A stretch of DNA of 64,000 bases from Agrobacterium tumefaciens (lineage in GTDB: Bacteria > Pseudomonadota > Alphaproteobacteria > Rhizobiales > Rhizobiaceae): the NCBI GenBank assembly GCA_025560025.1, contig CP048486.1, forward strand, positions 682,001 through 746,000, in the 5' to 3' direction. Shown piece after piece: positions 27,808 through 36,276 of the stretch. The first letter of the stretch is position 1, and each line of letters begins with the position of its first letter. Below the pieces are notes generated by a model. The model ran no database searches, was not told where the DNA came from, and saw only the letters and a program-made list of their open reading frames with translations. The position numbers and the translations under genes are program-made.

Positions 27808-28952
27808 GCCGCTTCCGCCAGCAACGCGGAAACCGCTCTGCTGGTCTCTTCCAGCGAAAAACGCTGGCTCACATCATCCCGCCCCTTCTGCGCCAGCCTT
27901 TCTGCCAGAGCCGGATGCGAAAGAATGCAGCCAAGTGCTGCGGCAAGTGCACTGGCATCGTTCGGTGGCACGAGAAGACCCGTTTCCCCATCCCGAATGA
28001 TTTCGGTAACCCCGCCACCGCGTGTGGCGACAACCGGCCGGCCACACATCATTGCCTCGACCACCACCCGGCCGAAGGGTTCGGCGACTATCGAGGTGTG
28101 AGCAACCGCATCCATTGCAGCCATCAGTTCAGGAACATCCGAACGGAAACCGAGGAAGCGGACGCGACCATCGAGACCGAGACGGGATGCCTGGTCACGG
28201 ATGCGCGCCTCATAGGCCTCCTGCCCGAAAAGCGCTCCGCCAACGACAACGGCCTGAACACCATCCATCGCTGCAATCGCCTCCAGAAAAACATGCTGTC
28301 CCTTCCATTCGCTCAGCCGGCCGAACAACCCGACGAGGGGCTCAGGACCAAGGCCCAGTTCGGCACGCAGCCGTGCGGCCTTGGCAGGATCATAAATGGC
28401 TGCCTTCGCGGGATCGAAGCCATTGTAAACGATGCGGACTTTTTCCGCTTCGCCGCCCGCCTCAATGAAAGCCCTGCCCGTTTCCTGTGAATTGACGGCC
28501 ACAAGCCTGGCAAAATGGCGCGCAAATGCCAGCGAAGCGCGGCGATTGGCGGCGCTGAAAGCCGGATCGGTGACAATGTCATGTAAAACCCAGACAAGCG
28601 GGCGGCGGCTGAGCTTCGCTGCAAGAGCACAGACAAAAAGCGCCTTCTGCGAATTGGCACAGATGACATCGTAATGTTTCGCCTCCCGGCTCAACTGCCA
28701 TGCGACGGCCATCACGTCGGCAGCTCCACGCAGCATTGCACCGACAGATGAATCGCGACGTATCGACAGCATTTTTTTGCCAGCGGACAACATGACTGGT
28801 GGCCGCCCTGAGGCCGCAAGATCATCTGCGGCGCCGCCGCCGCTGAGAAAACAGGCACGCCAGGAAGGAGGCCCGGCCTTGACCAGATCCGTCAGGAAAA
28901 GCTCGGCTCCGCCCTTCTCACCGGTATGGCTGACAAAAAGAGCGGATGTCAT
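27804..28952 (-). CDS. Glycosyltransferase, GT4 family
   Basis: A 382-residue GT4 enzyme. MTSALFVSHTGEKGGAELFLTDLVKAG has the GGAE acceptor-domain motif. RIVYNGFDPAKA, VGLFGRLSEWKGQHVFLEAI and EPFGRVVVEAMMCGRPVVATRGGGVTEII are textbook GT4 donor-domain segments. ATG 28952 is preferred over the in-frame GTG at 28991 because AGGTG precedes it and the extension is polar. It starts a leftward two-gene operon with the GT4 at 26686. It may be the committed or chain-extending enzyme; that cannot be told from sequence. Confidence 0.87.
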   Translation of the reverse strand: MTSALFVSHTGEKGGAELFLTDLVKAGPPSWRACFLSGGGAADDLAASGRPPVMLSAGKKMLSIRRDSSVGAMLRGAADVMAVAWQLSREAKHYDVICANSQKALFVCALAAKLSRRPLVWVLHDIVTDPAFSAANRRASLAFARHFARLVAVNSQETGRAFIEAGGEAEKVRIVYNGFDPAKAAIYDPAKAARLRAELGLGPEPLVGLFGRLSEWKGQHVFLEAIAAMDGVQAVVVGGALFGQEAYEARIRDQASRLGLDGRVRFLGFRSDVPELMAAMDAVAHTSIVAEPFGRVVVEAMMCGRPVVATRGGGVTEIIRDGETGLLVPPNDASALAAALGCILSHPALAERLAQKGRDDVSQRFSLEETSRAVSALLAEAA

Positions 28953-29314
28953 GACATCACCTGTCGTGCGGCGGGGCGTTCGCCATACCATTGCCCCTTA
29001 TCGCGGGCACGAACAGGAGGCTCGAAAATGGCCCCAGCACGCCTGGCGGCGACGGGCATATCCTGATCATGAGCTTCAGTGTAAGAACGACAATGCTTGC
29101 TTACGCTTGAAAAAAATGACATCTAAACCTTCATGCGGATCAAAAATCCGGTCCGCTTAAAATAAAAGAAAAATATTCTATTTTTGTATTTTAAAATAAT
29201 TCGAAGAAAAATGCGTGACGTTCAATTTCTTATGCTGTTCACCGCTTGGCTTCCTGCGTTTTTCCCCCGGTATCACGGCAGCGCTATAATGCGGCCAGAC
29301 CAGGAGAACGAACG
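28953..29314. other. AT-rich divergent intergenic region
   Basis: 362 bases between a leftward glycosyltransferase and a rightward leader ORF/SGNH pair. The centre (29110-29215) is very AT-rich, unlike the surrounding genes, and likely holds promoters in both directions. CTATAAT at 29284-29290 would serve as a rightward -10 box close to the leader ORF. I see no terminator or clear operator dyad. Confidence 0.5.
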
Positions 29315-29377
29315 ATGACAGTACTCGAACATAACATATGCATATATATGACGGGAACGAAAGAGGTGCCGGCATGA
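29315..29377 (+). CDS. Possible 20-residue leader peptide coupled to the SGNH gene
   Basis: A 20-codon reading frame with a very good ribosome-binding site (AGGAGAACG) begins at ATG 29315 and stops at TGA 29375-29377, overlapping the ATG of the SGNH hydrolase as ATGA. The arrangement suggests translational coupling. It has no recognisable family and might simply be fortuitous; expression is untested. Confidence 0.4.
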   Translation: MTVLEHNICIYMTGTKEVPA

Positions 29378-30711
29378 TCGGTGTGTCGCTCGGTATCGTT
29401 CCCGGCAATATCCGCGCCCTCGTCCCTTCCCTGAACGCACTCTCACCTTTGCGCGCACGCCTGACCACCGGACGGGACGCCACTATCTTCGTGAATGGCG
29501 ACAGTACCGCCTATGCCGAAGCCGGACCTTTCCAGCAATTTGCCGTCATGCTTGGCGAGCTGCACGATATGAAAGTGGTGGTATACCGCTGGGCGGAATG
29601 GCAGACAAACGCCCCGACAGGACCGAAAGCCTATGCCGAGCCGGTGACACTGCGCGCCGGCACTGGCGGAACGCTCACGGTCTATCTCGCCGCACTGCCG
29701 GGGGGAACGGCGGGTTACATGCTTGCGGAACAGCGCGCGGCTGCGCTGAAGATTCCACGTCCCGACCTGTGCATCATGCATCATGGGCATAATATGCAGA
29801 GCTTTGAGGCGCCTGGCGGCATCCTGAGTTCGGGACGATCCACTCTGCTTGGGCCGCTGGGTATGACCGAATGGCACTGGCCCGACACTCCGCAACTCAT
29901 CACCACGCAAAATCCCTGGCGCGATAACACAGCTTACGACAAAGTCTATCAAGCGATCCTCGATGTGGGTCGGACTCACCCCAACCTCACGCTGGTGGAT
30001 ACCCACGCAGCATTTGTAGCAAAAGGTAAGGACGCGACCCTTTATCGTGACAATATCCATCCGAACGACGCCGGCTCTCGGCTCATCGCTCAAACCTTGT
30101 TCGGCTGTTATCTGGCGTCGGCACCCGAAAGCAGCTTTCAGACACCCTGCTGGCCGAAGCTTCCCGCCACCAATCTCATAGCCAACGGCGATTTCACCGA
30201 TTGGACAGGCTCCGTTCCAACGGGCTGGAGCTTGAATGCCCCAGGCACGGTTATCAAAGCCGCCGACGTAACCTTTTCCCCCACCTTCGCACATAGCCTC
30301 GCCTTGCGTGCGAATGGTAGCCAAGCAGTGGGACTTCTTCGCTATTTCCGTAATTCGGAAGCTGTCGCGATGATCGGCAAAACCGTTTCATTTGCGGTGC
30401 TCTACAAATATTCCGAGGGGCAACGCCCACCCTTTGTTGCACTGGTCGTGAAAAGCGGTGGCACATCCCGCACAGTCAACGCCACGGCCCTCCAGTTCGG
30501 CGGAGTGAATGGCCTCGGTAACAGCGGCTGGATGTGGGGCACCGCCAACGAGATAGCAATAGATTCCGACCTTAGCCCCACCAGTTTCGGCCTGTACCTG
30601 CAAATCTATCCAGCCTTCGGTCCCAGCCCGCCAAGCTCCAATGAACCACTTTATATCCAACGGGTCATCGCCACGGAAGGTCCTTTGCCGAAAGGCAATC
30701 TGAGCGGCTGA
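29374..30711 (+). CDS. SGNH-fold hydrolase with C-terminal carbohydrate-binding-like part
   Basis: A 445-residue protein. An SGNH/GDSL hydrolase core shows the block-I serine S44 in NGDSTAYAE, a conserved HHGHNM segment, and the catalytic D-x-x-H of DNIHPNDAG near residues 226-229. The last 180 residues (LIANGDFTDWTGSVPTGWSLNAPG onward) form a beta-rich region like a carbohydrate-binding module. Such enzymes remove or transfer acyl groups on polysaccharides, which fits a locus with two acyltransferases. I see no signal peptide at this start, so either it is not classically exported or its start lies elsewhere. ATG 29374 is preferred because AGAGG precedes it; 29338 is an alternative. Confidence 0.75.
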   Translation: MIGVSLGIVPGNIRALVPSLNALSPLRARLTTGRDATIFVNGDSTAYAEAGPFQQFAVMLGELHDMKVVVYRWAEWQTNAPTGPKAYAEPVTLRAGTGGTLTVYLAALPGGTAGYMLAEQRAAALKIPRPDLCIMHHGHNMQSFEAPGGILSSGRSTLLGPLGMTEWHWPDTPQLITTQNPWRDNTAYDKVYQAILDVGRTHPNLTLVDTHAAFVAKGKDATLYRDNIHPNDAGSRLIAQTLFGCYLASAPESSFQTPCWPKLPATNLIANGDFTDWTGSVPTGWSLNAPGTVIKAADVTFSPTFAHSLALRANGSQAVGLLRYFRNSEAVAMIGKTVSFAVLYKYSEGQRPPFVALVVKSGGTSRTVNATALQFGGVNGLGNSGWMWGTANEIAIDSDLSPTSFGLYLQIYPAFGPSPPSSNEPLYIQRVIATEGPLPKGNLSG

Positions 30712-30827
30712 GATACACAGAAAAATTGTCTTGCGCGGCCATGCCGTCAAGACCACTATTCACCGTCATCACCCCTATTATCCCGTGGGGATGACGCCCT
30801 CTCAACAGGGCCACTCCAGGTCCGCCA

Positions 30828-32246
30828 ATGAAAGACAGGCCGCGAATGACCCGACGCGCAAATGGGCTGACATCGCGTCAGTTCCCGTTACCAGGCTTCG
30901 TCATGGCGATGCCGCTCTACCCTCGAAAAACATTCAATGTTCCCACTCGTTTTCTGTCCATCTTTGTTTTTTCGATCGGTTTTTTCATTCAATGCAATGT
31001 CTTGACCAGCAATATCGGCCTGCGCTTTCTCAACATCACTGACATGCTGGTGCTGGTGACTTTACCCGTCATCGCACTGCTTTACATTCGGTGCCTTACG
31101 CCTTCGATCACCCTGTTATATCTGGTTCCGCTGACTGTGATTTTCGCTCTTACGACTATTTTTGCCGATGAGCGCGGCGATGGCGAATTTTACACCACGG
31201 CGATGACCTATTTCTACGCCGTTTACTTTCTGTTCTTTGCCTATATGCTGTTCAAGGAGGATCTTCTTGAGCTGTTCTGCTGGAGTATTTTCGCCGGTTT
31301 TATCGCGGTGACGATACTCTTGTTTCTCGATATCGTCATTCATGATCGGCTTGCTTCTCTTGGCCTGTCTTTCATGTTCGATGAAGTCGGGGTGCTGGAG
31401 GCTGCGGCAAAAGGTGAAATAAGTCCGTTACTTTTGCGCGTTGAAAAAGCGGGAGGAATCTGGCCCGTGGGGAACACCGCGGGACCGGTATTCGCTCTGG
31501 CCGGTGCGGCGGCGGCCTATCTTGCAGAACGCCACAGGCGTCCCACGCTGTTTGCGGCATTTTTAATTATCTACTTGGCGACCTTTACTCTCACGCTTAA
31601 CCGGTCGGGGATATTTGCGGTTCTCATCATAGGGCTCTATTACTACGTCAGAAATTTTTCAATCCGGATGCTCCTCAGTACATATTTCGGCTTTGCTCTC
31701 CTGGCCCTCAGCATCGCCGCCATTTTGCCATTGGGCGCTTTCGATTTTGCCGAACAAGCTTTTTCGAAGCGTTTTCTTGAGGACACCAACACGAGTAATA
31801 ACGCACAGGAACGGTGGGAAACAATTGTCGCCGGCGTTCAGGTCATGCTCAACCATCCGTTGGGTATTGGCTTTACTGCACGATATGGCGAATTGTCTCA
31901 AATGACGAGAATCGGCACGCCACATAATGGCTTTCTGGCCACCGCTTATGCATCGGGCATTGGATTTTGCATTCTCAGCGCCTTTGCGACCATCTATGCA
32001 GTTTTCCGAAAACGGAAGATCAGTTTCTTTGCCTATTCAGCGATTGGGGTCATAGTCGGCTACCAATTTGAAGAGCTGAATTTCAATCCTGTCTTCATGG
32101 CGCATGTTGGACTTGCACTCGCCTATGCTTTCATCGATCTCGATTTCAGGCTTTTTCTGAAAAATACGATAACGCGGATGGCAGCGATGACGCAGAGCGT
32201 ACGCAGCGGGGATGCAGGCGGCTTCACCGACAAGGTCGGAGCCTGA
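30828..32246 (+). CDS. O-antigen ligase/polymerase-like membrane protein
   Basis: A 472-residue protein with about 11-12 transmembrane helices and the general plan of Wzy/ligase proteins: a long periplasmic loop after mid-protein, a LNRSGIFAVLIIGLYYY segment that takes the place of the usual S-R-A/G helix, and NHPLGIGFTARYGELSQMTRIGTPHNGFLATAYASGIG, where the G-x-G-F and HN residues are characteristic. It probably polymerises or ligates polysaccharide units. The start is uncertain: about 25 residues before MAMPLYPRKTF are polar and an ATG near 30903 would remove them. It is markedly different from the polymerase at 23846. Confidence 0.75.
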   Translation: MKDRPRMTRRANGLTSRQFPLPGFVMAMPLYPRKTFNVPTRFLSIFVFSIGFFIQCNVLTSNIGLRFLNITDMLVLVTLPVIALLYIRCLTPSITLLYLVPLTVIFALTTIFADERGDGEFYTTAMTYFYAVYFLFFAYMLFKEDLLELFCWSIFAGFIAVTILLFLDIVIHDRLASLGLSFMFDEVGVLEAAAKGEISPLLLRVEKAGGIWPVGNTAGPVFALAGAAAAYLAERHRRPTLFAAFLIIYLATFTLTLNRSGIFAVLIIGLYYYVRNFSIRMLLSTYFGFALLALSIAAILPLGAFDFAEQAFSKRFLEDTNTSNNAQERWETIVAGVQVMLNHPLGIGFTARYGELSQMTRIGTPHNGFLATAYASGIGFCILSAFATIYAVFRKRKISFFAYSAIGVIVGYQFEELNFNPVFMAHVGLALAYAFIDLDFRLFLKNTITRMAAMTQSVRSGDAGGFTDKVGA

Positions 32247-32345
32247 GACATCCAGCCTTCTGACGGAATAGATTGGTAACGAGCGCCAAACCTATCAAAT
32301 CATACATCTGCGCGGCGGCCATAGGTTCAGTTTTTGAGCTGGCGA

Positions 32346-32828
32346 CTAGCCTATTCCAACAATTTCAATCTCTCTGCCACCCAAACTCACGACATCGCCC
32401 ACCACTTTCCCCATCAACACCCGTGCCACCGGCGACACATAGGAGATTGATCCCGTTGCGGGATCGGCCTCATCCTCGCCGACGATCCGGAACTGTTGCG
32501 TGCGCCCATCATCGCGGCTGAAGGTCACGAGGCTGCCGAAGGCAACAATGCCATTTCCAGGTGGGTCCGGCATGAGCTGGGCGGTGCGAATGCGCTCCGC
32601 AAAATAGCGAACGTCCCGTAGGGGGCTCGCGGAAAGCCGCCGTCTTTCATTAACGTCTTCGACGGCATTGGCGGCCTCACAGGCCTCGCGCGCCAACCGC
32701 AATTGCTGTTCCAGCGCTTTCAGCCCGGCCTCGGTCACCAGATTGGGATGCGGCGAAATCACCCGATCCGGCAGAACGGTTTCGGCTGCGGTTTCAGCAC
32801 TGTCTTCCTTGGTGAAGGCTACACTCAA
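32346..32828 (-). CDS. GreA/GreB-like transcription elongation factor
   Basis: A 160-residue protein of the GreA/GreB family. It has a coiled-coil part near residues 30-90 (LVTEAGLKALEQQLRLAREACEAANAVEDVNERRR), and a FKBP-like C-terminal domain, VTFSRDDGRTQQFRIVGEDEADPATGSISYVSPVARVLMGKVVGDVV, the most conserved part of the family. GreA proteins rescue backtracked RNA polymerase by stimulating RNA cleavage. The acidic tip DxxE of the coiled coil is not clearly the canonical D-Y/x-E-N pair, so cleavage activity is uncertain. It is oriented against the polymerase gene and a separate core greA is presumably elsewhere. Confidence 0.75.
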   Translation of the reverse strand: MSVAFTKEDSAETAAETVLPDRVISPHPNLVTEAGLKALEQQLRLAREACEAANAVEDVNERRRLSASPLRDVRYFAERIRTAQLMPDPPGNGIVAFGSLVTFSRDDGRTQQFRIVGEDEADPATGSISYVSPVARVLMGKVVGDVVSLGGREIEIVGIG

Positions 32829-33117
32829 TCTGATACTCCATTTCGGTGAGACGCCGCTTGAGACATTTCTTTCCGGTCCAATCCTGCCACCACACGCTGG
32901 AGCACGGCAAGAGTAGAACCAGCCATAGCTTCAAAGCGGACCGGGCAGAAGCGGAATTCACCGACCGCGCTACTGCTCGTTAGTCAAATCGACGCTTTTC
33001 AGCACTCTCGCCTGGTACACACGCACCCCTCATATCTTGCCCTAACAGCGGGCATTTTGCCCTGTTAGGATGTTCCGTGGGAGGAGGAAGCCAACGCTAA
33101 CGGACAGGAGACGGCTC

Positions 33118-34515
33118 ATGACCCGGACAGTAGTGAATGCGCTTGGAGACACACTTTATTATAGCGGCAATTCCCAAGGTTTCTTTTCCGCCACCGGGTC
33201 CGGCCCGCTGCTTGCCGGCACAGCCGGCAATGATTCCATGTGGGGCGACAGCTCCGTGAATGTGACCATGGCGGGTGGCACAGGCGACGATATTTATTAT
33301 CTCTATTCCAGCATCAACCGCGCCGTGGAAAACGCTGGCGAAGGCATCGACACGATCGACACCTGGATGAGCTACACCCTGCCCGAGAATTTCGAGAATC
33401 TGCGGGTAACAGGCGATGGCCGTTATGCCTTCGGGAATTCGCTCGACAATATCATCACCGGCGGATCGGGCAGCCAGACGATTGATGGCGGCGCTGGCAA
33501 CGACGTGTTGATCGGCGGTGGCGGTGCCGACACATTTGTTTTCACCAGTGGCAACGGCACCGACCTCATCATGGATTTCAGCGCCAACGATACGATCCGG
33601 CTGAATGGTTACGGCGTTACCTCCTTCGACCAGCTCGTCAGCAATGCCACCCAGCAAGGCAGCGATCTCTGGCTGAACTTCGCGAATGGCGAAGCTGTCG
33701 TTCTCGCAGGAACAACCATCGACGATCTTCAGGCCGGCCAGTTTGAACTCAGCCTTGACCGGTCCTCGCTGACCCAGACCTTTGCCGACGAATTCGACGC
33801 GCTTTCTCTGCGCAGCGGGGGTGAAGGCACCTGGGACGCCAAATATTGGTGGGCCCCGGAAAAGGGAAGTTCGCTGACGACGAATGGCGAAGCGCAATGG
33901 TATATCAACCCCGCTTATGCCGGGACATCCGAGGTCAATCCCTTCAGTGTGGAAAACGGTGTCCTGACCATCACCGCTGAAGAAACTGCGCAATCGGTCG
34001 CCGATGAGGTCGAGGGATACGATTATACGTCGGGCATGCTGAACACCTATTCCTCCTTCAGCCAGACCTATGGTTATTTTGAAATCCGCGCCGATATGCC
34101 GACCGACCGGGGCGCATGGCCGGCTTTCTGGCTTCTGCCAGAAGACGGATCCTGGCCACCGGAACTGGATATCGTGGAAATGCGCGGCCAGAATCCCAAT
34201 ACGCTGATCATGTCCACCCATTCCAATGCAACGGGCGAACAGACATCTGTTATCAAAAATGTCAGCGTGCCGAGCACGGAAGGGTTCCACACTTACGGCG
34301 TGTTGTGGGACGCGGAACACATTACCTGGTATTTTGACGATGTCGCGGTGGCACAGACGGATACGCCCGATGATATGCACGACCCCATGTATATGATCGT
34401 CAACCTCGCCGTCGGTGGCATGGCGGGAGCGCCATCTGCCAGTGATTTCAGCGATGGCTCACAGATGATGATCGACTACATCAGGGCCTATTCGCTTTCC
34501 GACTGGGCCGCGTAA
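33118..34515 (+). CDS. RTX-type GH16 endoglycanase (ExsH/ExoK-like)
   Basis: A 465-residue glycanase. The first 200 residues have RTX-type calcium-binding repeats such as GGTGDDIYYLY and GGAGNDVLIGGGGADTFVF. The rest is a family 16 glycoside hydrolase with the signature ELDIVEM near residue 349-354, in which the two glutamates are nucleophile and acid/base. Family 16 enzymes of rhizobia such as ExoK and ExsH trim exopolysaccharide; ExsH has such repeats and leaves the cell by a type I system. There is no signal peptide, consistent with type I secretion. ATG 33118 has AGGAG upstream. The polymer of this locus is its likely substrate, which is inference. Confidence 0.88.
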   Translation: MTRTVVNALGDTLYYSGNSQGFFSATGSGPLLAGTAGNDSMWGDSSVNVTMAGGTGDDIYYLYSSINRAVENAGEGIDTIDTWMSYTLPENFENLRVTGDGRYAFGNSLDNIITGGSGSQTIDGGAGNDVLIGGGGADTFVFTSGNGTDLIMDFSANDTIRLNGYGVTSFDQLVSNATQQGSDLWLNFANGEAVVLAGTTIDDLQAGQFELSLDRSSLTQTFADEFDALSLRSGGEGTWDAKYWWAPEKGSSLTTNGEAQWYINPAYAGTSEVNPFSVENGVLTITAEETAQSVADEVEGYDYTSGMLNTYSSFSQTYGYFEIRADMPTDRGAWPAFWLLPEDGSWPPELDIVEMRGQNPNTLIMSTHSNATGEQTSVIKNVSVPSTEGFHTYGVLWDAEHITWYFDDVAVAQTDTPDDMHDPMYMIVNLAVGGMAGAPSASDFSDGSQMMIDYIRAYSLSDWAA

Positions 34516-34523
34516 GGAACGAC

Positions 34524-34557
34524 AACGCCGGCAGTCGCGTCCAGAACTGCCGGCGTT
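34524..34557 (+). terminator. Terminator after the GH16 gene
   Basis: A perfect 12-bp stem, AACGCCGGCAGT at 34524-34535 and its complement at 34546-34557, with a 10-base loop. It separates the exopolysaccharide locus from the converging importer operon. Confidence 0.7.
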
Positions 34558-34598
34558 TCAGGCATCAGCCTATCGGGGCTGTGCCATGTGCAAGCTCG

Positions 34599-35513
34599 TC
34601 ATTCAGCCGCTATCTGCATCCGATCGGCGTGGAGCGACATGAGGTGCCGTGCCGTTTCAAGGCTCGCCGGCTGTTCTGCCCGGTAGCGGCGGCTGATTTC
34701 CATCATCAGGACGGTATCGGGCAGGAAGGTCAGCTCCGAGAAGATGCTTTCCCACTCAATATCGCCCCAGCCGAGCGGCATATGCAGGTCGCCAATGCCG
34801 AGCGCGGTATTTTCCTGGTCGAAATATGGCTGGTAAAAGCCCTGCGGCCGACCGAAGGAATCGTGGACATGCAGATGGCCGGCGACCGGCGCCATGGCGC
34901 GAAGCTGCTCGCGGAAATCGAGACCGCGATAGGTGGATTCGATATAGGCATGGCTGAAGTCGATCAGCGCCACGACGTTGTCGTGACCAACGGCCCTCAC
35001 GGTCGCCGCCACTTCGGCGGGCGTCTGGCGATACTGGCCCGGCTCGGTGGAGAAGATATTCTCAAGCGCGATACGCACACCATAGGGCTTGCAGAATTCC
35101 GCAAGCTCGAAAAGCGCTTCCCGCTCACGGGCATCAGCATCGGCACGCTCGGCGATCTGGTCCGCACGCAGCGCACCGCCATGCTGAACGAGGATGCCGG
35201 CACCGATACGGTCGCAGAGGACGGCCAGCGCCTTGGCGGCATCGATCTGGTAACGGCAGGTTACCGGATCCATGAAATTGGAGGACACCAGCCCGTGCAC
35301 GGTGTAGCGGAAGTCGAACTGTTTCGCGAGCGACACGAACCGGTCGGCACGCTCCTCGATGATGCGGCCGCCTGCGATCAGATCAAGGCTGGTCACAGCC
35401 AGTTCGACAGTGTCGCAGCCAATATCGGCCAATGCGCGCAGATCGTTTTCAAGGGTGGCCAGTTCGCCGTCGTCGGAGCCGGCGTTAAAACCGGTACCAA
35501 TAAGATTGCTCAT
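34599..35513 (-). CDS. Sugar-phosphate isomerase/epimerase, TIM-barrel (AP-endonuclease family 2)
   Basis: A 304-residue protein with the xylose-isomerase-like TIM barrel. Metal-site strands can be seen: VELAVTSL, YTVHGLV, VRIALENIF (the conserved glutamate), VALIDFSHAY and HLHVHDSFG, ending with VLMMEISRRYRAE. Such enzymes isomerise or epimerise sugars or inositol derivatives. It is the last gene of a leftward operon with a glycerophosphodiester phosphodiesterase and an ABC importer, so it should act on the imported compound. The exact substrate is unknown. Confidence 0.75.
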   Translation of the reverse strand: MSNLIGTGFNAGSDDGELATLENDLRALADIGCDTVELAVTSLDLIAGGRIIEERADRFVSLAKQFDFRYTVHGLVSSNFMDPVTCRYQIDAAKALAVLCDRIGAGILVQHGGALRADQIAERADADAREREALFELAEFCKPYGVRIALENIFSTEPGQYRQTPAEVAATVRAVGHDNVVALIDFSHAYIESTYRGLDFREQLRAMAPVAGHLHVHDSFGRPQGFYQPYFDQENTALGIGDLHMPLGWGDIEWESIFSELTFLPDTVLMMEISRRYRAEQPASLETARHLMSLHADRMQIAAE

Positions 35514-35539
35514 ATCGTCATCTCCAGGGGTAAAGAAGT

Positions 35540-36265
35540 TTATGCGAGTTCAGGCAGCCGCGCGGCACGCCGTACCGTGTCGAACAGGTCCGGGCGGTCG
35601 ATGTTGACATAGTCTACCCCGGCCAATGCGATCTCATTATGAAGGTCGACATCATCGCCACCATAATAAACCATGACCTCGAGACCCGCATTGCGGCATG
35701 CGTCGACAAGTCCGGGCTTGCGCATCTGTTCCGGCGTGATCTCGATGATCGAGGCATGGTGCACGGCCGCTGCGAGCGAAGGCGACCTGGCAATTTCGAG
35801 CGTCATCATCTTGCGGAAATCCGGTGCGGCGGCGGCCAGGCCCCGGCGCATTTCCTCGGAAAAGGAGAAAAAGAAGGTATCGCGCACCATGCCGAGGCCG
35901 CGCACCAGCGCTGCGACCTTGACGGGATCGCAATATTTCAATTCGACATAGACACCGCAGCGGCCACGCAGATGACGTAGATAGGCATCGAGCCGGGGTA
36001 CACTCGCCCCCTTGAAGCTTTCATCAAACCAGCCGCCGGCATCCAGCGCATCGATCTCGCTCGAAAGAGCATGGCCGATGGGCCCCGTGCCGTCGGTGGT
36101 GCGGTCCAGCGTTTCATCGTGGAAGACATAAAGAACGCCGTCCGCGCTCTCACGCACGTCAAGCTCGATATAATCTGCCCCATGTCGCAAGGCGAGGTCG
36201 GCAGCGGTAAAGGTGTTTTCGGGTGCGAACCGGTTGGCACCGCGATGGGAGACGATTTTGGGCAT
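35540..36265 (-). CDS. Glycerophosphodiester phosphodiesterase
   Basis: A 241-residue GDPD-family enzyme. It begins PKIVSHRGANRFAPENTFTAADLALRHGADYIELDVRESADGVLYVFHDETLDRTTDG, which carries the H-R-G, the P-E-N-T, the E-L-D and the H-D catalytic and calcium-binding residues of the family. It cleaves glycerophosphodiesters to glycerol-3-phosphate and an alcohol. No signal peptide is seen, so it should act in the cytoplasm on compounds brought in by the linked ABC importer. It lies 12 bases downstream of the ATPase gene in the same operon. Confidence 0.88.
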   Translation of the reverse strand: MPKIVSHRGANRFAPENTFTAADLALRHGADYIELDVRESADGVLYVFHDETLDRTTDGTGPIGHALSSEIDALDAGGWFDESFKGASVPRLDAYLRHLRGRCGVYVELKYCDPVKVAALVRGLGMVRDTFFFSFSEEMRRGLAAAAPDFRKMMTLEIARSPSLAAAVHHASIIEITPEQMRKPGLVDACRNAGLEVMVYYGGDDVDLHNEIALAGVDYVNIDRPDLFDTVRRAARLPELA

Positions 36266-36276
36266 GGGAAGTCCTG

